NCBI RefSeq assembly: GCF_018403285.1
Contig: NZ_BOSJ01000002.1
Location: 186,001 to 250,000 of the forward strand
Direction of reading: 5' to 3'
DNA length: 64,000 bases
DNA from: Paenibacillus sp. J45TS6
GTDB taxonomy: Bacteria; Bacillota; Bacilli; Paenibacillales; Paenibacillaceae
Position 1 is the first letter of the stretch; the number at the start of each line of letters is the position of its first letter. Below, piece after piece: positions 53,081 to 61,505 of the stretch. The notes beneath the pieces are model-generated. The model made no database searches. It was not told the origin of the DNA and saw only the letters and a program-made list of their open reading frames with translations. The position numbers and the translations under genes were made by a program.

Positions 53081-53554
53081 TTATTTCTTTTTGCTCCTGT
53101 TGCTGATGAATGGATCTTCATACTCTTTAACACTCAGCTTATCTACTGCTTGGTCGTGTGCTTCTTGTTCTCGGATGTATTTTCGTACCGTTGCTTCATT
53201 TAAGCCCACCGTACTCACATAATATCCTTCTGCCCAAAACTTTCGATTCCCGTATTTGTATTTTAGCTGGGCATGTTTCTCAAAGATCATTAGAGAGCTT
53301 TTACCTTTTAGATAGCCCATGAATGATGAGACTGCAATTTTGGGTGGGATTGCTACCAACATGTGCACATGGTCTGGCATCATGTGTCCTTCTATGATTT
53401 CTACTCCTTTGTACTTACATAAACGTTTGAATATTTCAATTAGATCTTTTCTTACTTGATTATAGATCTCTTTCCGTCTATACTTCGGGGTGAATACAAT
53501 GTGGTATTTGCACATCCACTTTGTGTGAGCTAGGCTGTAGCTCTTGTTTGCCAT
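53081..53554 (-). CDS. tnpA: IS200-family HUH transposase TnpA
   Basis: A 157-residue Y1 transposase, full length. IIEGHMMPDHVHMLVAIPPK contains the HUH metal motif (HVH), and VRKYIREQEAHDQAVD the catalytic tyrosine. KYRRKEIYNQVRKDLIEIF and FWAEGYYVSTVGLNEATVRK are typical IS200 TnpA features. The start is immediately preceded by a 13-bp hairpin that hides the ribosome binding site, the known IS200 mode of translational repression. The gene appears intact. Confidence 0.95.
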   Translation of the reverse strand: MANKSYSLAHTKWMCKYHIVFTPKYRRKEIYNQVRKDLIEIFKRLCKYKGVEIIEGHMMPDHVHMLVAIPPKIAVSSFMGYLKGKSSLMIFEKHAQLKYKYGNRKFWAEGYYVSTVGLNEATVRKYIREQEAHDQAVDKLSVKEYEDPFISNRSKKK

Positions 53555-53611
53555 CTAAGACCATTCCTTTCTTTGAGCCTGAACATCTCAATTCTATCGG
53601 AATGGTCTTAG
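53555..53611 (-). promoter_or_regulatory. ribosome-binding-site-hiding stem-loop of tnpA
   Basis: CTAAGACCATTCC (53555-53567) and GGAATGGTCTTAG (53599-53611) are exact complements. On the minus strand the right arm contains AAAGGAATGG just before the tnpA ATG, so the 13-bp stem would cover the ribosome binding site. Confidence 0.8.
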
Positions 53612-53701
53612 TGGTCAAACCTTTGATTGTTCCACCCGCATAGCGGGTGGTTTTTTGTTTCGCGCGTTTCACGCACTCAACTGGCTAAAGCCATAACAAA
53701 A

Positions 53702-53724
53702 ATACCCCTCCTCAGGAGGGGCCT
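53702..53724 (-). terminator. short terminator-like hairpin near helicase end
   Basis: CCCCTCCT-GA-AGGAGGGG type palindrome followed on the minus strand by TATTTTTG. It could end the helicase transcript after the IS-adjacent gene. Confidence 0.5.
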
Positions 53725-53991
53725 TTGGATGATGTTATTATGAATGATCTGGAACAAGATCAATCCTACGCTCCTCATCCCATATCGAAAAAAGCAAACA
53801 AACTATTGTTTTACTCTGTTCTCGGTTTTGTATTCCTTTTCGTACTAGTTATGACTGGTGTTAATACAGGTTCGCTCGGCTTATTTGTTATTCATTTAAT
53901 TGAGTGGATTACCCTGTATATCTTACCTTGGATTTTTCTCTATTATTTCATTCAGTTCGTCAGGGCTTTTGTCAAAGGGAAGCAGGGTTAA
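53725..53991 (+). CDS. small membrane protein
   Basis: A protein of 83-88 residues with two membrane helices (LLFYSVLGFVFLFVLVMTGV and LFVIHLIEWITLYILPWIFL) and a short basic C-terminus. A TTG at 53725 lies five bases after AGGAGG; the ATG at 53740 is the alternative, with poorer spacing. The 3' end overlaps the convergent helicase gene by 20 bases. No family recognised. Confidence 0.65.
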   Translation: MDDVIMNDLEQDQSYAPHPISKKANKLLFYSVLGFVFLFVLVMTGVNTGSLGLFVIHLIEWITLYILPWIFLYYFIQFVRAFVKGKQG

Positions 53992-56293
53992 CGAGCTCAT
54001 ATTCTCTCCACTCTTCAGGCAGTAAGGAGCGATAAGGTTCCTGGGTAAAGCGATCATCAATCAGCACGAGCACGCCTTCATCTTCTTCGGTTCGAATGAG
54101 CCGCCCGCCTGCCTGAAGCACTTTATTCATGCCTGGAAAAACATACGCATAGTTAAATCCATTACGCCCTGTTTTATTAAAATAATCCTTCAGCATGTTG
54201 TTCTCCATGCCAATCTGCGGCAATCCCGTTCCCACCACTATGACACCGTTCAGTCGATCCCCTGGCAAATCCACCCCTTCTGAGAACACGCCCCCAAGTA
54301 CGGCAAAAGCAAGCCGGGTTCGCTCTGGATGCGGCTGAAAAGCTTGCAAGAAGGCATCCCGCTCCTCTTCGCTCATGAATGACTGCTGAATCACCGTATC
54401 GATCCCCTGGCCTTGCTCCTGAGTAAAGGCATCATATACTTCCTGCATGTACGCATAAGAAGGAAAAAAGACAAGCAGATTCGTACGCGGCCGCTCTTCT
54501 GCGACTTGCTGAATCAGCTTTGCGATGACCTGCTTCGAGCGCTCGCGGTCATTATAACGAACCGAGACAGGGACAAGCCTTACATCCAGCTGATCCTTGT
54601 TGAATGGTGAAGGAATGCTCAGCGTATAATCCTCTTCACCCGCACCCAGCATATCCCGGTAATAATTCATCGGTGACAGAGTCGCTGAGAAATGGATAAT
54701 GGAGCGATAGCCTTTTCCTGCTTGCCGAAGCAGTTCGGAAGGATCGAGACAGAAGATTTTGATTTTGAAATCACTGCGAATAATCTCCGCATAGGTTAGA
54801 TAACGTTCGTCATAGAACTTCGCCATCCGAATAAAGTTTTGTGCTGCGAAGTAGGTACTGAGCAGTTCTTCCTGTGCTTCTACACTCACCCTGGATGCTG
54901 CAGTTCCCGTTACCAGCTCAATTTCTGCTGTCTCCACAAACTTCTCCAGCTTTTGAATCAGTGCTTCAGGCAGTTCGGACTGGATGATTCGGCCATCTGC
55001 ATTACAATTATTTTTAACGGCAAGCAAGAAGGAATTGACCTCTCCTGCTGCGCGAGATACACCTTCATTTGCCGTCTTATACTCGCTCTTAATTCCTAGA
55101 AAAACTGATTTCACAAGCTCTGCCGAGAACATGTTTCTGCCTCGATCCACTAAGTTATGTGCCTCATCGACAAGGACGGCTGTCTTTTTCTTCTGGTCTT
55201 CCATCAGCCGCTTCAGAGATACTCTCGGATCAAAAATATAGTTATAATCACAGACTACCGCATCAGCCGCATAGGCGATATCGAGAGAGTATTCAAACGG
55301 ACATACCCGATGTTTACGTGCATACTGTTCAATCACAGGCCGCGTCATGATCGTCTCATTTGTCATAATATCGAGAACAGCTCCGTTAATCCGGTCATAA
55401 TATCCTTCGCATAATGAGCACTTTCCTGCATCGCAAGCTTCCTCTTCTTTAAAACAAATCTTGTCTTTAGCAGTAATCGTTACGCTGCTCACATGAAGTC
55501 CCTGTGCCTGCATCCTAGCAAAAGCCTCTTCTGCCGTTGCTCTTGTCGTCGTCCGCGCAGTAAGGTAGAAAATTTTGCTGATATGTTTTGCTCCCATCGC
55601 TTTCACTGCCGGAAACAAGGTGGACATCGTCTTCCCGATTCCTGTAGGTGCCTTTGCCATGAGTCCCGCACCTTCTTGAATCGTTTTAAAAACGGCACCT
55701 GCAAATTTCCGCTGACCCGCCCGGTAATTCGGGAAAGGAAAGGGCAGCGCCTCAATCGAATGATTCCGCTCTTCCTCATGGATACGGAGCATGTCCGCAT
55801 AGGGAGCATACGCTGCTACGATCTCGTGTGCGTATGCTTCCAGCTCTTCGAAGGTATAAGCTTCAAGCAATTTCCGCTGTTCTCCGCTGCCCGTACGTAC
55901 ATAGGTAAGCTGTACCTGCATGCGGGGCAAGTTCTGTGCTTTGGCATGCATATAAGCATACATTTTCCCCTGCGCCCAGTGGACTTGCAGTCCTTCTCCC
56001 AGGTCCGATAGCGGTGCTGCGGTTGATTTGATCTCATCAATCGTCCACTCTCCGTTTAGCTGGATGAGCCCATCACAGCGCCCTTCGATATGGAATAACA
56101 GCTCCTCATGCTGAATATCTGCGGTAAGAAATACTTCCTTCTGATCTGTTTCCGCATAGGTTTTCTGTATGCTCTGATGAATCCGGGTCCCTTCATGCAT
56201 CGTAGCATTCGTCCTGAAACCGCTCGTAATGCTGCCGCTGCGGTAGACGTACTCTACCAGCGGTCTTACCGATATGGAAATATCGTAACTCAT
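53972..56293 (-). CDS. PD-(D/E)XK nuclease fused to iron-sulfur XPD/DinG-type helicase
   Basis: A 773-residue two-part enzyme. Residues 30-130 resemble a Cas4/AddB-type nuclease: GTRIHQ, then D74 in GRCDGLIQ and E87-K89 in WTIDEIKST. The helicase follows: Walker A APTGIGKT (215-222), cysteines 280, 287, 292, 295 and 331 consistent with an XPD-type 4Fe-4S cluster, DEAH (376-379), and C-terminal motifs (FSATLSPMNYYRD, FSEGVDLPGDRLNGVIVVGT, QAGGRLIRTEEDEG). It probably unwinds and trims 5'-tailed or branched DNA; the biological substrate is unknown. It is a single-gene unit. Confidence 0.9.
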   Translation of the reverse strand: MSYDISISVRPLVEYVYRSGSITSGFRTNATMHEGTRIHQSIQKTYAETDQKEVFLTADIQHEELLFHIEGRCDGLIQLNGEWTIDEIKSTAAPLSDLGEGLQVHWAQGKMYAYMHAKAQNLPRMQVQLTYVRTGSGEQRKLLEAYTFEELEAYAHEIVAAYAPYADMLRIHEEERNHSIEALPFPFPNYRAGQRKFAGAVFKTIQEGAGLMAKAPTGIGKTMSTLFPAVKAMGAKHISKIFYLTARTTTRATAEEAFARMQAQGLHVSSVTITAKDKICFKEEEACDAGKCSLCEGYYDRINGAVLDIMTNETIMTRPVIEQYARKHRVCPFEYSLDIAYAADAVVCDYNYIFDPRVSLKRLMEDQKKKTAVLVDEAHNLVDRGRNMFSAELVKSVFLGIKSEYKTANEGVSRAAGEVNSFLLAVKNNCNADGRIIQSELPEALIQKLEKFVETAEIELVTGTAASRVSVEAQEELLSTYFAAQNFIRMAKFYDERYLTYAEIIRSDFKIKIFCLDPSELLRQAGKGYRSIIHFSATLSPMNYYRDMLGAGEEDYTLSIPSPFNKDQLDVRLVPVSVRYNDRERSKQVIAKLIQQVAEERPRTNLLVFFPSYAYMQEVYDAFTQEQGQGIDTVIQQSFMSEEERDAFLQAFQPHPERTRLAFAVLGGVFSEGVDLPGDRLNGVIVVGTGLPQIGMENNMLKDYFNKTGRNGFNYAYVFPGMNKVLQAGGRLIRTEEDEGVLVLIDDRFTQEPYRSLLPEEWREYELVNPASL

Positions 56294-56448
56294 ATTTTCA
56301 CCCGCTCCTGGTCTTATTCATCTCTTCACTGTAACAGAACAGCATGCCAGAAACCAGTGAACAACAAGTTAGAAAGTATGTTTACAGCACTTCGTGAATT
56401 ACATTATTTGTAATATAATAGATGAAATGAACACAAAGGAGACCCTTT

Positions 56449-56622
56449 ATGCTTTTTATAATTATATTGTTAGGGATCGTTATCCTTATCCTTTTAGATA
56501 TTAGAAGTAAATTACCTCAGAAACGAAACGTAGTAAAAAATGAAATTGATAAATCCAGACAAATACGAAAGAAACTCCGGGATGAACAGACAAGATATAA
56601 TAAAAGAAATAACGATAAATAG
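56449..56622 (+). CDS. 57-residue single-helix membrane protein
   Basis: ATG at 56449 follows AAAGGAG by seven bases. The translated protein has one hydrophobic helix (MLFIIILLGIVILILLDIRS) and a very basic, Lys/Arg/Asn-rich tail (QIRKKLRDEQTRYNKRNNDK). It lies between the divergent helicase and the heme monooxygenase. The ribosome binding site, charge pattern and clean termination support a real small protein. No family recognised. Confidence 0.68.
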   Translation: MLFIIILLGIVILILLDIRSKLPQKRNVVKNEIDKSRQIRKKLRDEQTRYNKRNNDK

Positions 56623-56720
56623 CTAATCTATCTCTCATGTTTAGAAAGCGACCTGTTTATATGCTATATTTTGATGGTAATACATGTTATCTCATTATTA
56701 GTGCACAGGAGGTTGTTATT

Positions 56721-57209
56721 ATGTATCTTTATATTTTCTCATCACCGATCACAGATGCACGCGAGGAACATCACTACGTCACGCTCCAAGGCGAAGAAGG
56801 TACACGTTACATTGTCGAAATGGATAATCCTATCGAGGGAGAAGCAGCGGTTCCCGGATATGAAGTCATTGATGCAAATGGTACGATCGCAGGCAGCAAC
56901 TTCATCGTTATGAATAACATCCCTGTTACCGAAGAGGGACGAGAAGCGTTTGAAGCACGATTCATGAACCGCGCACGTAAAGTGGAAGGCGAATCTGGTT
57001 TTTCCGGCATCCGCGTACTTCGTCCACTGAACAGTGACACGTATGTCATTCTGACCGCATGGGTATCCAAAGAAAGTTTTGAAGCATGGCAGAAGTCTCA
57101 AGCCTATTCCCACGCACATGCTAAACGCGATACAAGCGAAGGTATTGCTGCACAAGCACCGTCAATCTTCACCCGCCCATCCTTTGTAACGATGTACACC
57201 GCAGAGTAA
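56721..57209 (+). CDS. HmoB/YhgC-like heme-degrading monooxygenase
   Basis: A 162-residue protein with a C-terminal ABM ferredoxin-like domain: FEARFMNRARKVEGESGFSG, VLRPLNSDTYVILTAWVSKE and SFEAWQKSQAYSHAHA. The length and unrelated N-terminal half fit HmoB (YhgC) rather than the shorter IsdG/HmoA. It opens heme to release iron. The ATG at 56721 has AGGAGG eight bases upstream. A strong terminator follows, so the unit is monocistronic. Confidence 0.88.
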   Translation: MYLYIFSSPITDAREEHHYVTLQGEEGTRYIVEMDNPIEGEAAVPGYEVIDANGTIAGSNFIVMNNIPVTEEGREAFEARFMNRARKVEGESGFSGIRVLRPLNSDTYVILTAWVSKESFEAWQKSQAYSHAHAKRDTSEGIAAQAPSIFTRPSFVTMYTAE

Positions 57210-57225
57210 TATAAAATAATGCAAC

Positions 57226-57271
57226 CCGTCCACTTCCTGTTCTAGCCTGAACAGGGGGGGACGGTTTTTTG
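57226..57271 (+). terminator. Terminator after hmoB-like gene
   Basis: CCGTCC...GGACGG with inner CCTGTTC/GAACAGG stem, followed by a T run. Confidence 0.88.
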
Positions 57272-57273
57272 TG

Positions 57274-57340
57274 TACTCTTTTTTGTACTCTTTTTCTGTA
57301 CTCTTTTTCTGTACTCTTTTTTTGCGTACTTTTTTTGTTT
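57274..57340. repeat. short tandem repeat GTACTCTTTTTYT
   Basis: GTACT followed by a T-rich tract recurs at 57274, 57286, 57299, 57312 and 57327, spaced 12, 13, 13 and 15 bases. It lies immediately after the terminator and may extend the T tract or be slippage-prone. Confidence 0.8.
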
Positions 57341-57837
57341 AATCCCTTTTTATGTATTCATATCTTACGTATTTATATGTTACCTATCCACATTTACTCT
57401 AATTTCACTTCGCCCGAATCCTTTTTTCTTATTCCTTAATTCATTTCCCTTGGACTCGTTGCTCATCTCAGGGAGCAACGATGTCCCTTACCGCCCCCCA
57501 TCTAGGGGAAGGATGATTTTGCCCTGCACTTTCGGAACTACGCTAGCGTAACTCCAGGGAATAAGGAGATTATGAGATCGGCGCGACTTTGGCTTTGGCT
57601 GGACCTCTTCACCTTTCGAATCCACCCTGTCCAGACAAAACAAGCGGAGCAGAGAGCTCGAAATCACCGTTTCCCTCCTCCCCAACTTCTGCAATAACAC
57701 CGTTTCCCTTTTCCGCCAACCCCTGAAACCACGTCACATCAACCTTCCCCACCACTTTTCTTCATAAAAGTATAAATCGTTCACACCCCCATTCCTTCGT
57801 TTGTTCACAAAGGACAAAAGGCTTCACTATACGTTTG
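57341..57837. other. intergenic stretch with palindromes, possibly a dispersed repeat
   Basis: No gene that I can support lies here. It contains CGTTGCTC/GAGCAACG (57457-57464, 57473-57480), the palindrome ACGCTAGCGT (57540-57549), and a minus-strand open frame of about 70 codons (57488-57700) with no ribosome binding site. Base composition is more C- and G-rich than around it. It may be a dispersed genomic element or decayed coding DNA. Confidence 0.35.
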
Positions 57838-57857
57838 GTAAACGCTTTCCTATACTG
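57838..57857 (+). promoter_or_regulatory. cre site overlapping sugar transporter promoter
   Basis: GGTAAACGCTTTCC (57838-57851) matches the cre consensus in 12 of 14 positions, including the complete core. It directly abuts TATACT (57852-57857), a likely -10, while no good -35 is visible, fitting activator-dependent, CcpA-repressed transcription. Confidence 0.6.
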
Positions 57858-57892
57858 AATACCAGATAGTCCAGATCACAGAGAAAGGGTGA

Positions 57893-58897
57893 ATGACTTT
57901 GGCAAAATCCGATCCTCAAGGAGAGGCGCTAATCCCGCTTAGGCCTCAAACCGTACCCGGATCAAAAGCGCGAACAGGACGGTTTCGTTCCTTTATAAAA
58001 GAAATTAGGAAGAACAAGATCATGTTTCTGATGCTGCTTCCTACCTTACTCTTCTTCTTTATCAACAACTACTTGCCCATGGTAGGGATCTACTATGCAT
58101 TCACCAAATTCAGCTTTAACACAAGTTTATTCCAAGCCGAATTTGTGGGACTGCAGAACTTTAAGTTTCTGTGGCAATCCGGCACTCTCATGAAACTTAC
58201 AATGAACACCATCGGTTACAATCTGGCTTTTATTGTACTGGGTAACGTACTTGCTATCGTCGTTGCCGTTCTACTAAACGAAATCAGAGGGGCCTTTTTT
58301 AAGAAAATAACCCAATCTGTTATGTTCCTGCCTTACTTTGTCTCCTTCGTTATCCTAAGTGTCATCGTCTACAACATGTTTAACTATGACAATGGGTTTC
58401 TGAATACCCTGCTTGTTCAGTTTGGATACGAGCCTGTTGATGTCTATAACAAACCGTATGTATGGATTTTTCTCATCATTATTTTTTATCTTTGGAAAAA
58501 TCTCGGCTACAGCATGGTCATCTATCTCGCAACCATTACAGGGATCAGCGAAGAATATTATGAAGCCGCTAAAATTGACGGTGCGAATATTTTTCAACGG
58601 ATCTGGAACATCACACTCCCTATGCTTAAACCTACCTTTGTTATTCTGCTTCTGTTTGCACTAGGCAGCATTATGAAGGGGCAGTTCGATTTGTTCTATC
58701 AGCTTGTTGGAAACAACGGCATTCTGTACAACACAACCGACATTCTCGATACGTATGTGTATCGTTCTCTAAAAGTCACGTTTGATATGGGAATGGCTTC
58801 GGCAGCCGGCGTATATCAGTCCATGTTTGGATTTGTGCTCGTCATGACGGTCAACACCATCATTCGTAAAATTAACGAAGACTACGCTTTATTCTAG
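57893..58897 (+). CDS. ABC sugar transporter permease, LplB-like
   Basis: A 334-residue permease with a charged N-terminus and six membrane helices. The EAA loop is EYYEAAKIDGANIFQRIWNI, and the segment FDMGMASAAGVYQSMFGFV is typical of LplB/YtcO-type permeases. AAAGGGTG precedes the ATG. It is the first gene of a three-gene cassette; these systems import plant oligosaccharides such as pectin or xylan fragments. The ATPase is encoded elsewhere, probably a shared MsmX-type subunit. Confidence 0.93.
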   Translation: MTLAKSDPQGEALIPLRPQTVPGSKARTGRFRSFIKEIRKNKIMFLMLLPTLLFFFINNYLPMVGIYYAFTKFSFNTSLFQAEFVGLQNFKFLWQSGTLMKLTMNTIGYNLAFIVLGNVLAIVVAVLLNEIRGAFFKKITQSVMFLPYFVSFVILSVIVYNMFNYDNGFLNTLLVQFGYEPVDVYNKPYVWIFLIIIFYLWKNLGYSMVIYLATITGISEEYYEAAKIDGANIFQRIWNITLPMLKPTFVILLLFALGSIMKGQFDLFYQLVGNNGILYNTTDILDTYVYRSLKVTFDMGMASAAGVYQSMFGFVLVMTVNTIIRKINEDYALF

Positions 58898-58912
58898 AAG
58901 GGAGAAGAGAAC

Positions 58913-59812
58913 ATGAACACGAGCATCAAAGATGACCACTATACCCGGCTGCTACAAGTCATTGCCTACACGGTTGTAATCTTTACCTCAATCATCTGTC
59001 TGCTTCCCTTCCTGCTCATCATTTCTGCTTCACTGACAAGTAACGATTCCATCGTAAGAGATGGATTTAAGTTCATTCCCGGAGAGATCTCATTTGAAGG
59101 ATACAAAGCGATCTTCATATTTCCGGAGGAGGTGCTGCGAGCATATGGGATTACCCTATTTACGACCGTAAGCGGTACGTTACTTGGACTTTTTTTGATG
59201 ACAATGGCTGGTTATGTACTTGCCCGCAAAGATTTTAAATACCGTAACAGCTTCTCGTTCTATATCTATTTCACCACCCTGTTTGGGGGCGGGCTTGTTC
59301 CATGGTACATCATGATTACTAGATACTTGGGACTGCTGGATTCCGTCGCTGCTCTCATTCTGCCTGGGCTCATGACTCCTTTTCTTATTATCCTAATGAA
59401 AAATTTTATCCGTTCAGGTGTACCGGAAGAGTTATTTGAGTCTGCCAAAATGGATGGTGCAAATGATTTTACAATCTACTACCGAATTGCCCTAAAGCTC
59501 GCGATGCCCGGGATTGCCACCGTTGGACTTTTCCTTGCTTTACACTACTGGAACGACTGGTTCTCCTCTTCCCTGTTTATTAACTCGCCGCATAAATATC
59601 AGCTTCAGTACTATTTATACAATGTGATTAACTCCAGCGCCTTCTTGGCTAATATGGGAGCGGGCACCGGTGTTTCCCTCTCCGGCAACTTGCCGACGGA
59701 ATCTATGAAAATGGCGATGGCCATCGTCGTTACAGGTCCCATCCTGCTGCTATATCCCTTTGTACAACGATACTTTGTAAAGGGACTCACCATTGGGGCG
59801 GTAAAAGGTTAA
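58913..59812 (+). CDS. ABC sugar transporter permease, YtcP/LplC-like
   Basis: A 299-residue partner permease. The EAA loop is ELFESAKMDGANDFTIYYRI and the C-terminal FVQRYFVKGLTIGAVKG is the standard ending of this family. GGGAGAAG lies about eight bases before the ATG. It sits 15 bases after the first permease gene. Confidence 0.94.
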   Translation: MNTSIKDDHYTRLLQVIAYTVVIFTSIICLLPFLLIISASLTSNDSIVRDGFKFIPGEISFEGYKAIFIFPEEVLRAYGITLFTTVSGTLLGLFLMTMAGYVLARKDFKYRNSFSFYIYFTTLFGGGLVPWYIMITRYLGLLDSVAALILPGLMTPFLIILMKNFIRSGVPEELFESAKMDGANDFTIYYRIALKLAMPGIATVGLFLALHYWNDWFSSSLFINSPHKYQLQYYLYNVINSSAFLANMGAGTGVSLSGNLPTESMKMAMAIVVTGPILLLYPFVQRYFVKGLTIGAVKG

Positions 59813-59901
59813 GACTGCAGGTTGAGCGAGAATGTCCGTTGCTTCTGCCGCAGCTAACATAGATTGTAGATACAAGAATAATTCTTAAAGGGAGGATTCA
59901 C

Positions 59902-61449
59902 ATGAAAAGAACAGTAAAACGCACTTGTTCCATCCTGCTTTCCACCGTTTTTCTATGTATCATCATCTTAACCGGCTGCAGCAACACAGGTCAGAACAGC
60001 GGGAACGCTCCCGTGACAGAAGACGGTAAGCTGGACACCTCTAAGAAAGTAGAGCTTCAGTTCTACATGCTGGGAGATGCTCCTAAAGATTTAGCTGTGA
60101 TTGAAGCTGAGATTAACAAAATGGCTCAGGAAGACCTGAATACTACTGTTAAATTTAACTTTACTACCTGGACAGACTGGGATCAGAAATATAAACTGCT
60201 GCTCTCATCTGGTCAATCCATAGACCTCATCTTTACAGCAGAGTGGACACAGTATCAATCCTACGCAAAAGCAGGCGCCTTCCTGGCACTGGATGAGCTC
60301 CTTCCTGTTGCAGCTCCAGAACTTCATAAGTTTGTTCCAGAAGACATGTGGAATGCAGTGAAGATTGACGATAGCATTTATACAATTCCGGCTACCTATA
60401 AAGAATACGTAAATAATGGTTTTGTCTATCGTGAAGATTTGCGTAAAAAATATGATCTGCCTAAGCCGGTCGATCTCGAAACCTTTGAAGCGTACATGGA
60501 CGGCATCAAGAAAAATGAGCCGGGTATGATGCCGGTTTCCCTAAACAGTGATGTGATCGGCAACCTTCATGACCGGTATACGGAAATCAGCAGCTTTGCA
60601 GGCCCTACCAAATACGGAGTCGGAGTGAAATATGACAATCCGAAGGAGCCTTTTATTTTCTGGGGTTCTGAGGAACACAAGGCTGAACTTGAAATGTTGA
60701 AGCGCTGGGCTGATAAGGGATTCATTCCTAAAAACGTACTCAACATCAAAGATACCCTTCAAAGCCAAATTACGTCCGGTAAATCGGCTGCCATCTTTGG
60801 CGATAATCCTACCCGCTTCAACGATGCGGTGATTAAAATAAAAGCTTCTCAACCCGATTGGGAGCTCGCTTATACTCCTTTTGCAGAGAAAACAGGATAC
60901 TCTACACCGGTGCATCCGATTCACAACGGATTTGCTGTACCAAAGAACAGCAAAAATGCAGAACGCGCTCTTGCCTTTTATGAAAAGCTTGTCACAGACA
61001 AAAGATATAATCTCTTTACTCAATACGGAATCGAAGGCAAGAACTATGAAGTTGACGCCAATGGATATTACAAATTGATTGGAGATGCGCAGTCTAACGG
61101 CTTCCCTCGTGAAGGCATGAATGGCTGGGCTTGGCGTAATCCTGAGTTCATGTTGTTTGATGAAGGATACGATGGTGTGAAAGCGATCTTCGCAGAGCTG
61201 GATAAAGTGCAGAAACCGGATATATTCACCGGATTTGCTGAAGACTACACTTCCTACCAAGCCGAAAAAGCAGCACTTGAGCAGGTAGAAAAACAGTATC
61301 TTTATCCGTTACTTGCTGGACTTGTCACTAATATTGATGAAGGTATAGATACTTTCCTCGCTAAAGCCAAACAGGCTGGGCTTGAAAAGGTGCAAACCGA
61401 GTATACCAAACAGTGGAATGCGTACGTAGAAGAACAAGGAATTCAGTAA
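59902..61449 (+). CDS. ABC sugar transporter solute-binding lipoprotein
   Basis: A 515-residue extracellular binding lipoprotein. The signal peptide ends in the lipobox LTGC (about residue 27), followed by a Ser/Asn-rich linker. LQFYMLGDAPKDLAVIEAEI and SGQSIDLIFTAEWTQYQSYA fit the LipO/family 1 solute-binding fold. GGGAGGA precedes the ATG. The 89-base gap from the permease gene has no terminator. The sugar is not evident. Confidence 0.93.
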   Translation: MKRTVKRTCSILLSTVFLCIIILTGCSNTGQNSGNAPVTEDGKLDTSKKVELQFYMLGDAPKDLAVIEAEINKMAQEDLNTTVKFNFTTWTDWDQKYKLLLSSGQSIDLIFTAEWTQYQSYAKAGAFLALDELLPVAAPELHKFVPEDMWNAVKIDDSIYTIPATYKEYVNNGFVYREDLRKKYDLPKPVDLETFEAYMDGIKKNEPGMMPVSLNSDVIGNLHDRYTEISSFAGPTKYGVGVKYDNPKEPFIFWGSEEHKAELEMLKRWADKGFIPKNVLNIKDTLQSQITSGKSAAIFGDNPTRFNDAVIKIKASQPDWELAYTPFAEKTGYSTPVHPIHNGFAVPKNSKNAERALAFYEKLVTDKRYNLFTQYGIEGKNYEVDANGYYKLIGDAQSNGFPREGMNGWAWRNPEFMLFDEGYDGVKAIFAELDKVQKPDIFTGFAEDYTSYQAEKAALEQVEKQYLYPLLAGLVTNIDEGIDTFLAKAKQAGLEKVQTEYTKQWNAYVEEQGIQ

Positions 61450-61464
61450 AACGTTGCAGGCAAA

Positions 61465-61505
61465 TAAGAAGCGGCCAGACTTTAGTCTGGCCGCTTCTTA
61501 TTTTT
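61465..61505. terminator. bidirectional terminator
   Basis: AAGAAGCGGCCAGAC-TTTA-GTCTGGCCGCTTCTT followed by TATTTTT, between the convergent lipoprotein and AraC genes. Confidence 0.93.

Larger units (their letters stand above)
52945..53660 (-). mobile_element. IS200-type insertion sequence, approximate ends
   Basis: A single tnpA is flanked by hairpins of the same kind: CCACCCGTAAAACGGGTGG near 52950-52970 and CCACCCGCATAGCGGGTGG near 53632-53652. Additional subterminal palindromes occur (GGGG-TATAA-CCCC; AGCCTGACAG/CTGTTCAGGCT). There is no tnpB. Exact ends and the cleavage target cannot be fixed without an empty-site comparison. Confidence 0.7.

Noticed and set aside
52945-53724. An IS605/TnpB or guide-RNA element
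   Set aside because: Only tnpA is present; no TnpB frame or omega-RNA-like end beyond IS200 hairpins.
55493-56011. A 172-codon open frame on the plus strand
   Set aside because: Antisense to the nuclease-helicase gene; Cys/Arg/His-rich translation typical of a shadow frame.
57274-57340. A CRISPR array
   Set aside because: The repeats are 12-15 bases apart without unique spacers and no cas gene is present.
57488-57700. A 70-codon minus-strand frame in the intergenic region
   Set aside because: No ribosome binding site or start support; listed only as part of a possible repeat.
60541-61260. A 239-codon open frame on the minus strand
   Set aside because: Antisense to the solute-binding lipoprotein gene, which has a full signal peptide and family motifs.
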